A stretch of DNA of 64,000 nt from the NCBI RefSeq assembly GCF_018917865.1, contig NZ_JAHLPM010000004.1, positions 1 to 64,000 of the forward strand, given 5' to 3'. Each line of letters starts with the position of its first letter. Positions within the stretch are counted from its first letter, which is position 1. The stretch is from Tissierella simiarum (GTDB taxonomy: Bacteria; Bacillota; Clostridia; Tissierellales; Tissierellaceae). A program made the translations under genes and the position numbers. Below, piece after piece: positions 14,695-24,220 of this stretch. The notes below the pieces were generated by a model. The model searched no databases. It worked only from the letters and a program-made list of their open reading frames with translations, and was not told where the DNA came from.

Positions 14695-15456
14695 GTGGCT
14701 ATACTTATTTTTCTATATGGAACTATTATAGGCTCATTTTTAAACGTATGTATATATAGAACACCTAGAGGAGAGTCTGTAGTATTTCCTCGTTCTCATT
14801 GTCCGAAATGTAGTACTCCTTTAAAATGGTATGATCTTATACCTGTTTTTAGCTTTATAACAGGAAGAGGCAAATGCAGATACTGTAGAGAGGCGATTTC
14901 TCTGCAGTATCCTGTAATAGAAATTTTAAATGGAATACTATATCTAATTATTTATCTTAAATTTGGATTTACTATAGAATTCTTTTTTTATTCAATAATA
15001 TTCAGTGTTTTAATTGTTATTACTTTCATTGATTTAGAGCATATGATTATTCCCGATATTCTAATTGTTCTAATTATATCATTTACGATTCTTCACAAAT
15101 TTGCTTCATACATATTATATAATAAATCACCTGAACTATTAAATAGTATTGGAGGACTAATTTTTAGTTCTATACTTTTTATTATGATCATCTTAGTATC
15201 CAAAGGTGGAATGGGAACTGGGGACGTTACGTTAATCGGTTCACTAGGATTTATTTTAGGGATTAAAAATATATTTCTTACTATATTTTTATCATTTATA
15301 TTAGGCGCAATTATATCTATTATATTACTAATTACAAAGATAAAAAATAAAAAAGATCCCATTCCATTTGCTCCATTTATTATATTGGCATTTTTTATAG
15401 TATTGTTTTGGGGAGATAATATTTTATTCTGGTATACCAATAAATTCTTTAGTTAA
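14695..15456 (+). CDS. pilD: Prepilin peptidase / N-methyltransferase
   Basis: A 253-residue polytopic membrane enzyme that cuts prepilins after Gly and methylates the new N-terminus. GTG start with GGGAGG. The N-terminal domain has the zinc tetrad (Cys36, Cys39, Cys61, Cys64). The aspartyl protease Asp residues are in IDLEHMIIPD and GMGTGDV. It lies between the major pilin and the minor pilin set, sharing their transcript. Confidence 0.93.
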   Translation: MAILIFLYGTIIGSFLNVCIYRTPRGESVVFPRSHCPKCSTPLKWYDLIPVFSFITGRGKCRYCREAISLQYPVIEILNGILYLIIYLKFGFTIEFFFYSIIFSVLIVITFIDLEHMIIPDILIVLIISFTILHKFASYILYNKSPELLNSIGGLIFSSILFIMIILVSKGGMGTGDVTLIGSLGFILGIKNIFLTIFLSFILGAIISIILLITKIKNKKDPIPFAPFIILAFFIVLFWGDNILFWYTNKFFS

Positions 15457-15525
15457 TCTAAAGAATAGCATTATGAAAAGGTTGGGTAAGATTTTTGATA
15501 ATTAAATTTAGAGGACGGAATTTTT

Positions 15526-16818
15526 ATGAAGATGAAAAATAGAAAAGGTTCAACTCTTATACTAACATTATTAATATTTGTAGTATTAATAATACTTGGA
15601 ACTTTTATACTTAATTTTATGATGAATGAAAATAGAGCATCATTACGTTATCAAAGGAAGGTACAAGCCTATTATGTAGCTAGGTCGGGAGTCACATCAG
15701 TTGAATCAGCTATATTGAAAATGAATGAAGTGGAGTTGAAAAAGTTAAATGAAGAATTAGATAAGGGAATAGTACAAGTTGATGAGATAATAGTTGGTGA
15801 AGGTAAAGCAAATGTAGTATTAGATAAAGATGGAGATAATCTGATCATAGAATCTAGAGGAAAAATAGGAAAAGTAGAAGATGCTATTATAAAAATAATG
15901 ATAGGGGAACAAAGTACTAGTGAAATAAACATTGAACACGCTATTTTTTCTTTAGAAAAAATTAATTTAAGCAATGGACTTATTAAAGGGGATATTGGTA
16001 CTAATGATTCAATTGATATAACTGGAAATCCCACTTTAGAGGGAAATGCCTATCTTTTGAATGAAAATAACTTTTCAACACCAGATTGGTGGAAGAATAA
16101 GTGGATTAATTATTCAATAAAGAAATTAGAAAATAAAAGAACTTATGAGCTCATTAAATTTCCTCAGTATCCAATAAATAATTCGACTGTGGATTTCATT
16201 CAAGGAGGTTCTGATAAAACGACAATAAAAGAAAATAAAGATTATAATAAATTCGAAGTAAATTCTAATACTATTGTTTATATAGATACTACTAAAAATG
16301 ATATTGTCCTTAATATTAAAAACTTTCATTTAAATAATGGACATATAGTGGTACTAGGATCAAACAAATTGACTTTCTATGTAGGAGAAATGATTATAGG
16401 TGCAGGTTCTAGCATAAATTATTTTAATTTAGCAGGAAACCCCAGTCAAATAAGTATATACCATAATGGAACATCTGCATTAAATATTTCAGGAAACGTA
16501 AAGATCGCAGGAAATCTGTACATAGAAAAAGCAAAACTAAATATGAGCGGAAGCGGGAGCATATTAGGAAATGTACTTTCTAACGGCAGTAGTATTTCGC
16601 TAGCTGGCAATTCTGACATAACTAAAGGATTAATCTATGCCCCAAATGCCAATATTAGTTTTAGTGGTAGTGGAAAAGCTTATGGCGCTATTATTGGTAA
16701 AATAGTAGATTTAACAGGTGGAGGTGAAGTAATTTTCGATCCTCAAAATATTGATACTTCACTAATTGATTCGATTTCTGACTCTACTTTAAAATTTAGA
16801 TCAGGTTACTTTAAATGA
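15526..16818 (+). CDS. PilX-like pilus assembly protein, set 1
   Basis: A 430-residue protein with a basic start and a single membrane helix (LILTLLIFVVLIILGTFIL) followed by ENRASLRYQRKVQAYYVARSG, the signature of PilX N-terminal-type proteins in Gram-positive pilus operons. The long C-terminal part is Gly/Ser/Asn-rich with beta-helix-like repeats (IKGDIGTND, VKIAGNLYIE, ISLAGNSDI), as in bactofilin-like or polymer-forming folds. It may act as a large minor pilin or tip component. No GFTLxE motif is present. A paralogue of similar design is at 24221. Confidence 0.75.
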   Translation: MKMKNRKGSTLILTLLIFVVLIILGTFILNFMMNENRASLRYQRKVQAYYVARSGVTSVESAILKMNEVELKKLNEELDKGIVQVDEIIVGEGKANVVLDKDGDNLIIESRGKIGKVEDAIIKIMIGEQSTSEINIEHAIFSLEKINLSNGLIKGDIGTNDSIDITGNPTLEGNAYLLNENNFSTPDWWKNKWINYSIKKLENKRTYELIKFPQYPINNSTVDFIQGGSDKTTIKENKDYNKFEVNSNTIVYIDTTKNDIVLNIKNFHLNNGHIVVLGSNKLTFYVGEMIIGAGSSINYFNLAGNPSQISIYHNGTSALNISGNVKIAGNLYIEKAKLNMSGSGSILGNVLSNGSSISLAGNSDITKGLIYAPNANISFSGSGKAYGAIIGKIVDLTGGGEVIFDPQNIDTSLIDSISDSTLKFRSGYFK

Positions 16819-16828
16819 AGGTGATAAT

Positions 16829-17137
16829 ATGAAAAATAGAGAGGGTTTAACCTTAGTAGAACTTATTATTACAATTGCTATAGTTGGAATTATAGCTGCT
16901 TTAGTTTTTATGGTATTTGACACAGCATTAAGAAATATTAAAAATTCGAGAGAAAGAATAGAAGCTGTGTTTAGAGTTCAAGGTGAAATTAATGAAATTA
17001 TTCAAAATAATAATACAGGAGAAGATATTATAGAAGTGACTATTCCCATTGTAGATATTAATAAAAAAGTAAAAGGTAGGAAAGTTGATATTGAGGAAGG
17101 TAAGATAAAAATATCTACATTTATACCCAATAATTAG
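16829..17137 (+). CDS. Minor pilin
   Basis: A 102-residue prepilin-like protein: MKNREG|LTLVE with Glu5 and helix LIITIAIVGIIAALVFMVF. The head is short (about 65 residues), charged and without Cys. It lies 10 bases after the PilX-like gene and 10 bases before the next minor pilin. Probably part of the tip complex that primes pilus assembly; the exact position is unknown. Confidence 0.8.
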   Translation: MKNREGLTLVELIITIAIVGIIAALVFMVFDTALRNIKNSRERIEAVFRVQGEINEIIQNNNTGEDIIEVTIPIVDINKKVKGRKVDIEEGKIKISTFIPNN

Positions 17138-17147
17138 GAGTGATACT

Positions 17148-17660
17148 ATGAAGAAACTGCAATTTAATAGAAGGGGTATTACATTAGTAGAACTTCTAAT
17201 TGCATTAGCTATTTTTGGAATTGTTACTCAGACTATATACTCTATTTTTTTTGTAGGAAACAAATCTTATAATATGAGTAAAAATAAAGGGTTTATACAG
17301 CAAGATGTACGAATAGCAGCAGATTTTATTAATAGAGAACTAAGAATAGTGAAGGATATAGCAAAGGATCAGAATGTTTTAGGAGAAAAATATTACTCAC
17401 TAAGTGTAGAAGAAGGTAAATTAGTTAAAACAACGTTTAATGGAGAGATTTCGGAAGTAAGTATACTATTATCTGGAACACTAAATGGAATTAAATTTAA
17501 TTATGTTCATGGAGATGTTAAAGGAATTATAACAGTAATGATTGAAGCAGAAGAAAATGGAGAAGCATATAGTTTGAAGTTTAATGTTCTTTTAGAGAAT
17601 TTACCACGCTATGATAACCCGATTGATCAAAATATAATCTATTATTCTAAATATGAATAG
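17148..17660 (+). CDS. Minor pilin, PilW/GspJ-like
   Basis: A 170-residue prepilin: basic leader, cleavage RRG|ITLVE with Glu5, helix LLIALAIFGIVTQTIYSIFF, then SYNMSKNKGFIQQDVRIAADFINRELR, the region usual in PilW/ComGF/GspJ-type pseudopilins. With the two preceding genes it forms minor set 1. Ribosome site AGGAGTG. Confidence 0.8.
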   Translation: MKKLQFNRRGITLVELLIALAIFGIVTQTIYSIFFVGNKSYNMSKNKGFIQQDVRIAADFINRELRIVKDIAKDQNVLGEKYYSLSVEEGKLVKTTFNGEISEVSILLSGTLNGIKFNYVHGDVKGIITVMIEAEENGEAYSLKFNVLLENLPRYDNPIDQNIIYYSKYE

Positions 17661-17706
17661 TAGATTATATTGAAATTTATAATTGAATTAAAAGGAGAGA
17701 AAATCT

Positions 17707-18774
17707 TTGAAATTACCTATATCTATTAGTAAAAAAGTTTTATCCATAGATTTTGGAGCTTATGAAATGAAAGTAGTGGAAGGAAAATTTTCTAAAAAAA
17801 ATATAACTATATATAAGAATTTATCTATTAAAATTCCAGAAGGACTTTATTTAAATGGAGAAATATTAGATAATGAACAACTATCTTATATTATTAAAAA
17901 TGTATTAAAAGAAAATAAGGTTTCAACAGAATTAGTTTATGGAATAGTGAATAGTTCCTCTATAATTACTAGAGAAATAATTATACCAAAGGTTTCAGAT
18001 GAAGAAATAGAAGGTATACTAAGTTTCCAGATAAATGATTATATACCTGTTAATCCTGAAAGCTATGTAGTTAAATATAAATTTCTTAGTACTTTTTATG
18101 AAGATAATGTAGAAAAACTACATTTACTTTTAATAGGTATCCCAAAAACTATTGTTGAAAATCATTTTAATTTATTAAAAGAAATTGGATTAAAACCTAT
18201 AATATTAGATTATCAAGGAAACGCTGTTAGTAAACTTTTAGGGTTTAATACTAAGATAAATGAAACTTATCCAATTAAAGATATGACTATAGCTTGTATA
18301 GATATGGGATTTAACAATACAAAGATTACTATTGGAAAAAATTCTCTACTGCAGGTAAGCAGGGTAGTTGAAATTGGAGGAAAATATATAGATCAGAATA
18401 TAATAAACATACTTGATTGTTCTATAGATGAACTTGAAGAAAAGAAAAAAAGTATTGTGGATATTAATGAACAAAATGAAGAATGTACGGACTATAATAG
18501 ACTTGTAAATATTACAAGAAATTCACTAGAGTCTTTAATGGAAAGAATAGAAATAGTTTTTAGATATTATAAGACTAGAGAAATAGGTAATGAGATAAAC
18601 TTAGTGCTTCTTCATGGTGGTTTATCTAATATTAAAGAAGTGGACAATCTGTTTTCTAATTATTTTAATATCCCATGTATTAATATGTCACTTTTAGATA
18701 AAATTGATTTTAATGATAATTTATTAAAATATGCTAATTGTATTGGTGGATTAATTAGGATGGATGAGGTGTAA
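17707..18774 (+). CDS. pilM: Pilus alignment protein PilM
   Basis: A 355-residue actin-like ATPase on the cytoplasmic side of the pilus alignment complex. TTG start behind AAAGGAGAG. ATP-binding folds are visible at VLSIDFGAYEMKVVEG (phosphate 1) and ACIDMGFNNTKITIG (phosphate 2), with LLHGGLSNIKEVDNLF as the adenosine part. It binds the N-terminus of PilN. pilM, pilN and pilO follow in the usual order, two bases apart. Confidence 0.9.
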   Translation: MKLPISISKKVLSIDFGAYEMKVVEGKFSKKNITIYKNLSIKIPEGLYLNGEILDNEQLSYIIKNVLKENKVSTELVYGIVNSSSIITREIIIPKVSDEEIEGILSFQINDYIPVNPESYVVKYKFLSTFYEDNVEKLHLLLIGIPKTIVENHFNLLKEIGLKPIILDYQGNAVSKLLGFNTKINETYPIKDMTIACIDMGFNNTKITIGKNSLLQVSRVVEIGGKYIDQNIINILDCSIDELEEKKKSIVDINEQNEECTDYNRLVNITRNSLESLMERIEIVFRYYKTREIGNEINLVLLHGGLSNIKEVDNLFSNYFNIPCINMSLLDKIDFNDNLLKYANCIGGLIRMDEV

Positions 18775-18776
18775 AT

Positions 18777-19385
18777 ATGAAAGATCTAAATTTCTTTGAA
18801 TTATACATAGAAAAAATAGATTTTAAAGCTAATAAACAAATAATCTATTATGCTGGTGTTGTGATTCTAGTACTTTTTTTAATTTTTAATATAGCTTACA
18901 ATCAAATTAGAATAAAGCAGTTAACGAGAGAAGTCGAAATTCTTAAAACTACGGTTGAAGATAAAAAAATAATAAAAAAAGTAGAAGAAATCAAAAATAA
19001 AAATGAGAAAGTTAGTGTTTTTAGAGAAACAGTAGATAAGATAAAAAATTTTGATAGAACTATAGAAGATAGTAATATAGTTGATAATTATCTATTAAAT
19101 ACAATTACATCTAAAATTCCAGAAGATTTATTTTTTACCTCTATGAGTTTATACAATAATAGTATTCAAATTGTAGGAATATCTAAGGATAAAATATCTA
19201 TAGCAGAATTAGAAAAAGGATTAGAGACTATAGAAGACTTTAAAGAGATATTTGTATCAAATATTTCATCACAAGAAGATTATTATAATTTCACTATAAA
19301 TGTAACTCTTAAGGATGTGAGTATAAATGGAGAAGAAACTACCACTAAATCCGAAGAACAAAATGAGGAAAATGACCAAGAATGA
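18777..19385 (+). CDS. pilN: Pilus alignment protein PilN
   Basis: A 202-residue bitopic protein. The short cytoplasmic tail MKDLNFFELYIEKIDF (contact with PilM) is followed by one helix (YYAGVVILVLFLIFNIAY), a coiled coil of Lys/Glu-rich sequence (about 45-85) and a ferredoxin-like head. The C-terminal tail is acidic (TTTKSEEQNEENDQE). It overlaps the pilO start region. With PilO it links the platform to the wall; in monoderms no secretin is expected, and none is seen. Confidence 0.88.
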   Translation: MKDLNFFELYIEKIDFKANKQIIYYAGVVILVLFLIFNIAYNQIRIKQLTREVEILKTTVEDKKIIKKVEEIKNKNEKVSVFRETVDKIKNFDRTIEDSNIVDNYLLNTITSKIPEDLFFTSMSLYNNSIQIVGISKDKISIAELEKGLETIEDFKEIFVSNISSQEDYYNFTINVTLKDVSINGEETTTKSEEQNEENDQE

Positions 19386-20757
19386 AAAAATACTTTTAAT
19401 GTTACTTGGAATTGTAATATTGTTTTGGGCAGTATTTAGATTTATCATAGTACCTCAGAAGAATAAATTAGATGTTTTGAGTCAACAAAAAGATGAATAT
19501 AAAGATAGAATAGTGGAAATCAATAAAATTTTTAAAAAAGAAGATCAAATAAATAAGGATTTGGAAATGTTACATAAAGAAAGAGATCAAATACTAGGAA
19601 GGTATTTTTCTAAGTTAGATCAGCCTCAAATAATATATCTACTCAATGACCTAATAGAAGATGATAAACTTTCTGTAGCAGATATAAATTTTAGTAGACC
19701 AAGTGAAGAAAAAATAGAAGAAATGGTAGTAAATTATATGGATGTTTCTATTCCCTTTAAAGGTGAGTATGAAGGGGTTATGAATGTAGTGGAGGCTATT
19801 AATAAGAGTCCTAGAAAAATACTTGTTGATGGCTTAACTATGGATAAAGGAGAAATAGACCAGCTTTCGGGAAATTTATCTTTAAAAATATATAGTTTAG
19901 AAGGAATATCAAATGGAATTGATAATATAGCTTCTATTGCTGATACTGTAGAGAGTATTGAGAGGGAAACACCTTTTTCTCCTTATAAAGACTATAGTGG
20001 AAAAACTATCATAGATAATAGTGAAGAGATATTTGATAGAGAAGAAAACATGAATGACTATTCTGAAGAAATTAGAGGTGGAATTTCAGAGTCAAAAGAT
20101 CATGCTAGTGAAACTTTAATAGACTTTGAAAATGAAAGTTTTCATTTTATTCCTTCTCATCCATTGGTAAAAGGAAGTGTTGGACAATCAACTGTAGCTA
20201 AATCTAAGAAATCCTCTTTAAGATTTGAATATAATATATTAGCCTTAGAAGAAGAAAATAGAGCTTATGTTGATTTATCTAAGAGTGATGTTGAGATTAA
20301 ATATCCACCTAATTCTATAGGCATTTGGGTTTATGCTTATGGCTATTCACCAGGAACTTTGGGAATAAGATTTAAAGGACAAGTTGGAGAAATGTTAGAT
20401 GTAGAGCTATCCAAAGGAGTTAGCTGGATTGGATGGCAATACATAGAAATAGTACCACCTGCAGATTTAAGTTTATATCCTTTGAAGCTAGATAAAATTT
20501 ATTTGGAAATATCTTATAATAGAGAAGATTACGGAGTATTATTATTTGATAAATTAGAAGCATATTATCCAGCTAATAAAAATTTAGATAAATCTTTTTA
20601 TTCCTTTTATATAGTGGAAAAAGGAGATACCATAGAAAAAATAAGTATGAAATTATTCGGAAACCAAGACTACAGAAAAAAAATAATGAAGATTAATGAT
20701 ATAAAACAGGGAGATATTTTAAATGAAGGAAAGATTCTTGTATTGCCAAGAAAGTAA
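19327..20757 (+). CDS. pilO: PilO fused to a CBM-like domain and LysM
   Basis: A 476-residue protein, more than twice normal PilO. Residues about 15-200 are PilO: one helix (ILLMLLGIVILFWAVFRFII), a coiled coil and a ferredoxin-like head. Residues about 260-415 look like a beta-sandwich carbohydrate-binding-type domain (DFENESFHF..., PNSIGIWVYAYGYSPG, WIGWQYIEIVPP, GVLLFDKLEAYYP). The last 50 residues are a LysM domain (YIVEKGDTIEKISMKLFG...ILNEGKILVLP). ATG 19327 overlaps pilN by 59 bases; ATG 19372 is an alternative start. The fusion suggests direct anchoring of the alignment complex to peptidoglycan. Confidence 0.85.
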   Translation: MEKKLPLNPKNKMRKMTKNEKILLMLLGIVILFWAVFRFIIVPQKNKLDVLSQQKDEYKDRIVEINKIFKKEDQINKDLEMLHKERDQILGRYFSKLDQPQIIYLLNDLIEDDKLSVADINFSRPSEEKIEEMVVNYMDVSIPFKGEYEGVMNVVEAINKSPRKILVDGLTMDKGEIDQLSGNLSLKIYSLEGISNGIDNIASIADTVESIERETPFSPYKDYSGKTIIDNSEEIFDREENMNDYSEEIRGGISESKDHASETLIDFENESFHFIPSHPLVKGSVGQSTVAKSKKSSLRFEYNILALEEENRAYVDLSKSDVEIKYPPNSIGIWVYAYGYSPGTLGIRFKGQVGEMLDVELSKGVSWIGWQYIEIVPPADLSLYPLKLDKIYLEISYNREDYGVLLFDKLEAYYPANKNLDKSFYSFYIVEKGDTIEKISMKLFGNQDYRKKIMKINDIKQGDILNEGKILVLPRK

Positions 20758-20765
20758 AGGTGATG

Positions 20766-22787
20766 ATGAAAATGATAAAGAAATATAGAATAATATATAT
20801 TTTAATATTGATTATCTTAACTTCAACCAGTAAAATAGCTTTTTCTGAAACTCTTGAAGAAAAATATGTTCAGGGAAGAACAGAAGGGGATCAATTAGGT
20901 TATTATGGAGGTAGGATAAAAGGTTTACAAAATTCCTCCAGTAAAGTTACTATTTCAGATTATGAAGCGAGACCTAAAGATACAGAAATCTTAAAGAATT
21001 ATGAAAGTTATTTAGTGGGGAAAGATAGTATTTATAAAAATTATTTTTTACTTGGATTTTATGAAGGTTTTGCAAGAGGCTACAATGAGACTATAACATC
21101 AAATCCAAATACAATTTACTCAAAACAAGAAAAAATAAACTATGCTGATGTCTTAGGTTTAATCCTAGGAGAAATCTATGGTTATAGAGATTTTTATAAT
21201 AAGACTAAATCTAATTACTATAAAGCTATGCCTACTGAGAAGGATATAATAGATATGTTTAACTTAAACATGGAGGTTAGTAGTTATAAAAATAACTTTA
21301 TTAGAATTTTTAAAGAGAAATTTAGAGAAGGATATGAAATAGGATATGCTAAAGGGAATATGGATCCTATAAAAGAATCTTATGACGCTGGTATTAAAGA
21401 TGGAGATAATCTTGGAGAAATTTTAGGCAATATATATGGAGCTAAAGATTATTATGAGAATAAGACTAGTGTTTATACTAGAGATATTCCTTCTGATTAT
21501 GAAATTCAAAGGAATTATTCCCTAAATAAAGATTCCACAGAATATAAAGATGGATTTTTAGTAGGTTTTAGAAAAGCCTATGAAAAAAGTTATAATGCTT
21601 CTTTTAGGACTGCAAATGTTAATGAAAAGGAAAGAGAGTCTAAAGGAGCTTATGAAAACGGTAAGGAAGTAGGGATAGTAAGGGGAAAAGCTTTTGCCCA
21701 TACTGATTATTTAAATGAAGATCCCAATAACTGGAAAAAACATAAAAGTATTTCAACAGAAATTATTAAAGAATATAATTTAGTTTTGTATTCTTCAGAT
21801 TATAGGCAAGGATTCATTAGTGGATATTGGGATGGTTTTTCTGAAGGCTACAATACTACTTATTTAGAATTAAGTAAAAATGAATCTTCTAAAAAGATAG
21901 TGTCTAGCACTATACCTATATCTGGTGGAGAAGTGGATAGTTTAGATACTTCTTTAAGAGTAAAGATTGAAAAAGGAACTTACTATAATCCTGTTGCTTT
22001 ATCTATAGATACAATATCAGATAATAACTTTTCATTGGAAGATAAATATATTAAAGCATCAAATTTCTATAAACTTAAAGTTTCTAATAAATCTAAGAAT
22101 TTAAATGATAAAAAACTGGTTGAGGTAAGGTTTGAATACTATGGAAATTTTAATGGGGGGATATACAAACTAGTAGATGGAAAATGGTATTATATTCCTT
22201 CTGTTATTGAAGATGGTTTTATTAAAGCTAGAATTAAACCAAGTTCTATTAAGAAGGATGGAAATGTTTATGTTGTTCTAATTGACAATAACAACATATC
22301 TCTTCAAGATATTAGAAATCATTGGGCTAAAGATGAGATAATTACTTATGTAAAAAGAAATATAATAAGCGGCTATGGTAATAAGTTGTTTAAACCAGAT
22401 AAAAATATAACTAGAGGAGAATTTTTAACTATTTTAAGTAAGGTATATGGTTGGGAATTACCTACTAATTTAGATAACGTTAAAGTATTTAAAGATTTTA
22501 AATCTTTTGAACCTATGGATAAGGTTATAAGTTATTCTATTGAAAAGGGATATATTTCTGGTTATTCTGATAAAACATTTAAACCTAATAAGGCTATTTC
22601 ATATAGAGAAGTAGAAATAATAATGAATAGAGTATTAAATTCTGAAGATTTTAAATGGTATAATGTTGCTACAAAAATGTTGTATGATAAACAAATTCGA
22701 TGTAAAAGTTATGATAGTATGGATAAGGAAATAACAAGGGCTGAAGTTACTTATATGCTGTATATATTAAATGAATGGAAATATTAG
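20766..22787 (+). CDS. SLH-domain protein with four internal repeats
   Basis: About 673 residues from ATG 20766 (behind AAAGG). A signal peptide (IIYILILIILTSTSKIAFS) is followed by four repeats of about 75-85 residues, each with a Gly-rich LGEIYGYRDFY-type element and ending in YKxxFxxGFxxGxxxGYN (for example FLLGFYEGFARGYNETI, GFISGYWDGFSEGYNTTY). A beta-rich section follows, then SLH domains from about residue 520 (DIRNHWAKDEIITYVKRNII, SGYGNKLFKPDKNITRGEF, SGYSDKTFKPNKAISYREV). SLH domains bind wall polymers. Placed between pilO and a minor pilin gene, it is probably a surface factor for the pilus. I do not recognise the repeat family. Confidence 0.8.
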   Translation: MKMIKKYRIIYILILIILTSTSKIAFSETLEEKYVQGRTEGDQLGYYGGRIKGLQNSSSKVTISDYEARPKDTEILKNYESYLVGKDSIYKNYFLLGFYEGFARGYNETITSNPNTIYSKQEKINYADVLGLILGEIYGYRDFYNKTKSNYYKAMPTEKDIIDMFNLNMEVSSYKNNFIRIFKEKFREGYEIGYAKGNMDPIKESYDAGIKDGDNLGEILGNIYGAKDYYENKTSVYTRDIPSDYEIQRNYSLNKDSTEYKDGFLVGFRKAYEKSYNASFRTANVNEKERESKGAYENGKEVGIVRGKAFAHTDYLNEDPNNWKKHKSISTEIIKEYNLVLYSSDYRQGFISGYWDGFSEGYNTTYLELSKNESSKKIVSSTIPISGGEVDSLDTSLRVKIEKGTYYNPVALSIDTISDNNFSLEDKYIKASNFYKLKVSNKSKNLNDKKLVEVRFEYYGNFNGGIYKLVDGKWYYIPSVIEDGFIKARIKPSSIKKDGNVYVVLIDNNNISLQDIRNHWAKDEIITYVKRNIISGYGNKLFKPDKNITRGEFLTILSKVYGWELPTNLDNVKVFKDFKSFEPMDKVISYSIEKGYISGYSDKTFKPNKAISYREVEIIMNRVLNSEDFKWYNVATKMLYDKQIRCKSYDSMDKEITRAEVTYMLYILNEWKY

Positions 22788-22793
22788 TTTAAA

Positions 22794-23234
22794 TTGAATG
22801 GAATAAAAGGTTTTACCTTAATTGAGTTAATATTAGTATTAGCCTTGTTATCTCTTTTCCTAGTTATTGGATTGCCTAATATAAAATATATAACTTATAT
22901 GAAAGAAAAACAAGAACTTAGAGAATTTAAAAGGGATATAGCCTATGCCAGAAATAATGCTATAGTTCAACGCAAAATATACAATTTGACTATTGATCAG
23001 AAGAATAACGGGTATATTATAATTAAGGCAGATAAAATACCTGTTATAGTTAAAGACGTGTCCTTTAAATACGGTACAATTGTACTTAGAAATAATTTTA
23101 ATAATTCAATTAATTTTTATCCTACAGGATCTCCCAGTGTGGGAGGTACAATTTATTTAACTAATAGTAAAAAAGAATCTATTAAAATAACTATAACTCC
23201 TGCTACTGGTAAGATAAATTTTTATATTAACTAA
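22794..23234 (+). CDS. Minor pilin, GspH/FimT-like
   Basis: A 146-residue pseudopilin with a very short leader, MNGIKG|FTLIE, Glu5 and helix LILVLALLSLFLVIGLPNI. The region DIAYARNNAIVQRKIYNLTI and the end ITITPATGKINFYI fit GspH/FimT. The start is TTG, six bases after the stop of the SLH gene, with no evident ribosome site, so translation is probably coupled. First of minor set 2. Confidence 0.8.
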   Translation: MNGIKGFTLIELILVLALLSLFLVIGLPNIKYITYMKEKQELREFKRDIAYARNNAIVQRKIYNLTIDQKNNGYIIIKADKIPVIVKDVSFKYGTIVLRNNFNNSINFYPTGSPSVGGTIYLTNSKKESIKITITPATGKINFYIN

Positions 23235-23251
23235 AAAGTAGGTTGGTTATT

Positions 23252-23677
23252 ATGAAAAGAAAAGGCTTTTTATTCTTTAAAGTCTTAATAGGCGTATTTT
23301 TGCTAGGTATTATAGCAGTTACTGCTTTACCTACAATAAGTTCTGTATATAATAATTTTAATATTTTAAAAGATAAAATGGAAATGATCTATATAGGAGA
23401 AATGATTGTTGAAAAGATTAAAGCTTTTAATGATGACTATTTAGAAGACGATTATATTTTTGATATGAAATTACATCATTTAATTGAAGAACTAAGGCTA
23501 AATGATTCAGTAAAGATAACTCTTCCTAGAGAAGACAAAGAGTTTGACTATTACTGTACAGTTTTAAAAAATGGAGATCATTCTGATATATGGGAACTTT
23601 ATGTTACTGTCTACCCTAAAGAAGAGGAGAGTAGATTGAAGAATGTGGAATATAAAGTCTATTTACCAAAAAAGTAG
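23252..23677 (+). CDS. Minor pilin lacking Glu5
   Basis: A 141-residue protein from ATG 23252. The N-terminus KRKG|FLFFK followed by helix VLIGVFLLGIIAVTALPTI is prepilin-like, but position 5 is Lys, not Glu. Lack of Glu5 is known for pseudopilins that sit at the tip (GspK-like), since Glu5 pairs with the subunit before it. The head resembles PilV/GspI in size. It overlaps the next gene by 35 bases. Confidence 0.72.
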   Translation: MKRKGFLFFKVLIGVFLLGIIAVTALPTISSVYNNFNILKDKMEMIYIGEMIVEKIKAFNDDYLEDDYIFDMKLHHLIEELRLNDSVKITLPREDKEFDYYCTVLKNGDHSDIWELYVTVYPKEEESRLKNVEYKVYLPKK

Positions 23678-24203
23678 GGGATTCACTCTGATTGAAATTC
23701 TTTTAATTTTATCTTTAATCTCTTTAATAATCATTTCTCTATATTCAGTTCTTAATTTTTGTGTTAGTGCGTGGGAAGACGGAAATAGAAAGGATGAAAT
23801 AATACTAAACGGGAGATATGGAATAGAGTTTATTAAAACCGAAATCAAAACTGCTGATAAAATCATATCTTCTAATAAAATAGATGATTTTAATTTTACT
23901 TATCCAAACAATATTGGTTTTGTTATTTTAAGATACAATTCTAATGAATATCAATATATTACATACTATCTATCTAATGATAAATTAATAAGAATTACAG
24001 ATAAAAGAGTAACGAAAAAATATCCTTCCATTAATACTTTTAGTGGATTCAATGAAATATGTGAATATGTAGATACCATAGAGAGGACAAACGTTGATTT
24101 TAGTAAAAATATGATTTATTTAAATATTACTATGAGTTATAATAATAGAAAAGTCCTAGAGTTTAAAACAAATATTTTCATTCGCTGTCCTGTTGAATAT
24201 TAA
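23643..24203 (+). CDS. Minor pilin, PilW/ComGF-like
   Basis: A 186-residue prepilin: leader MWNIKSIYQKSRG|FTLIE, helix ILLILSLISLIIISLYSVL, then CVSAWEDGNRKDEIILNGRYGIEFIKTEIK as in PilW/GspJ types. The start lies within the end of the preceding gene (35-base overlap), indicating coupled translation. Two Cys in the head (ICEYV, IRCPVEY) could form a disulfide. Confidence 0.78.
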   Translation: MWNIKSIYQKSRGFTLIEILLILSLISLIIISLYSVLNFCVSAWEDGNRKDEIILNGRYGIEFIKTEIKTADKIISSNKIDDFNFTYPNNIGFVILRYNSNEYQYITYYLSNDKLIRITDKRVTKKYPSINTFSGFNEICEYVDTIERTNVDFSKNMIYLNITMSYNNRKVLEFKTNIFIRCPVEY

Positions 24204-24220
24204 TTTAATGGGGTGTTGCC

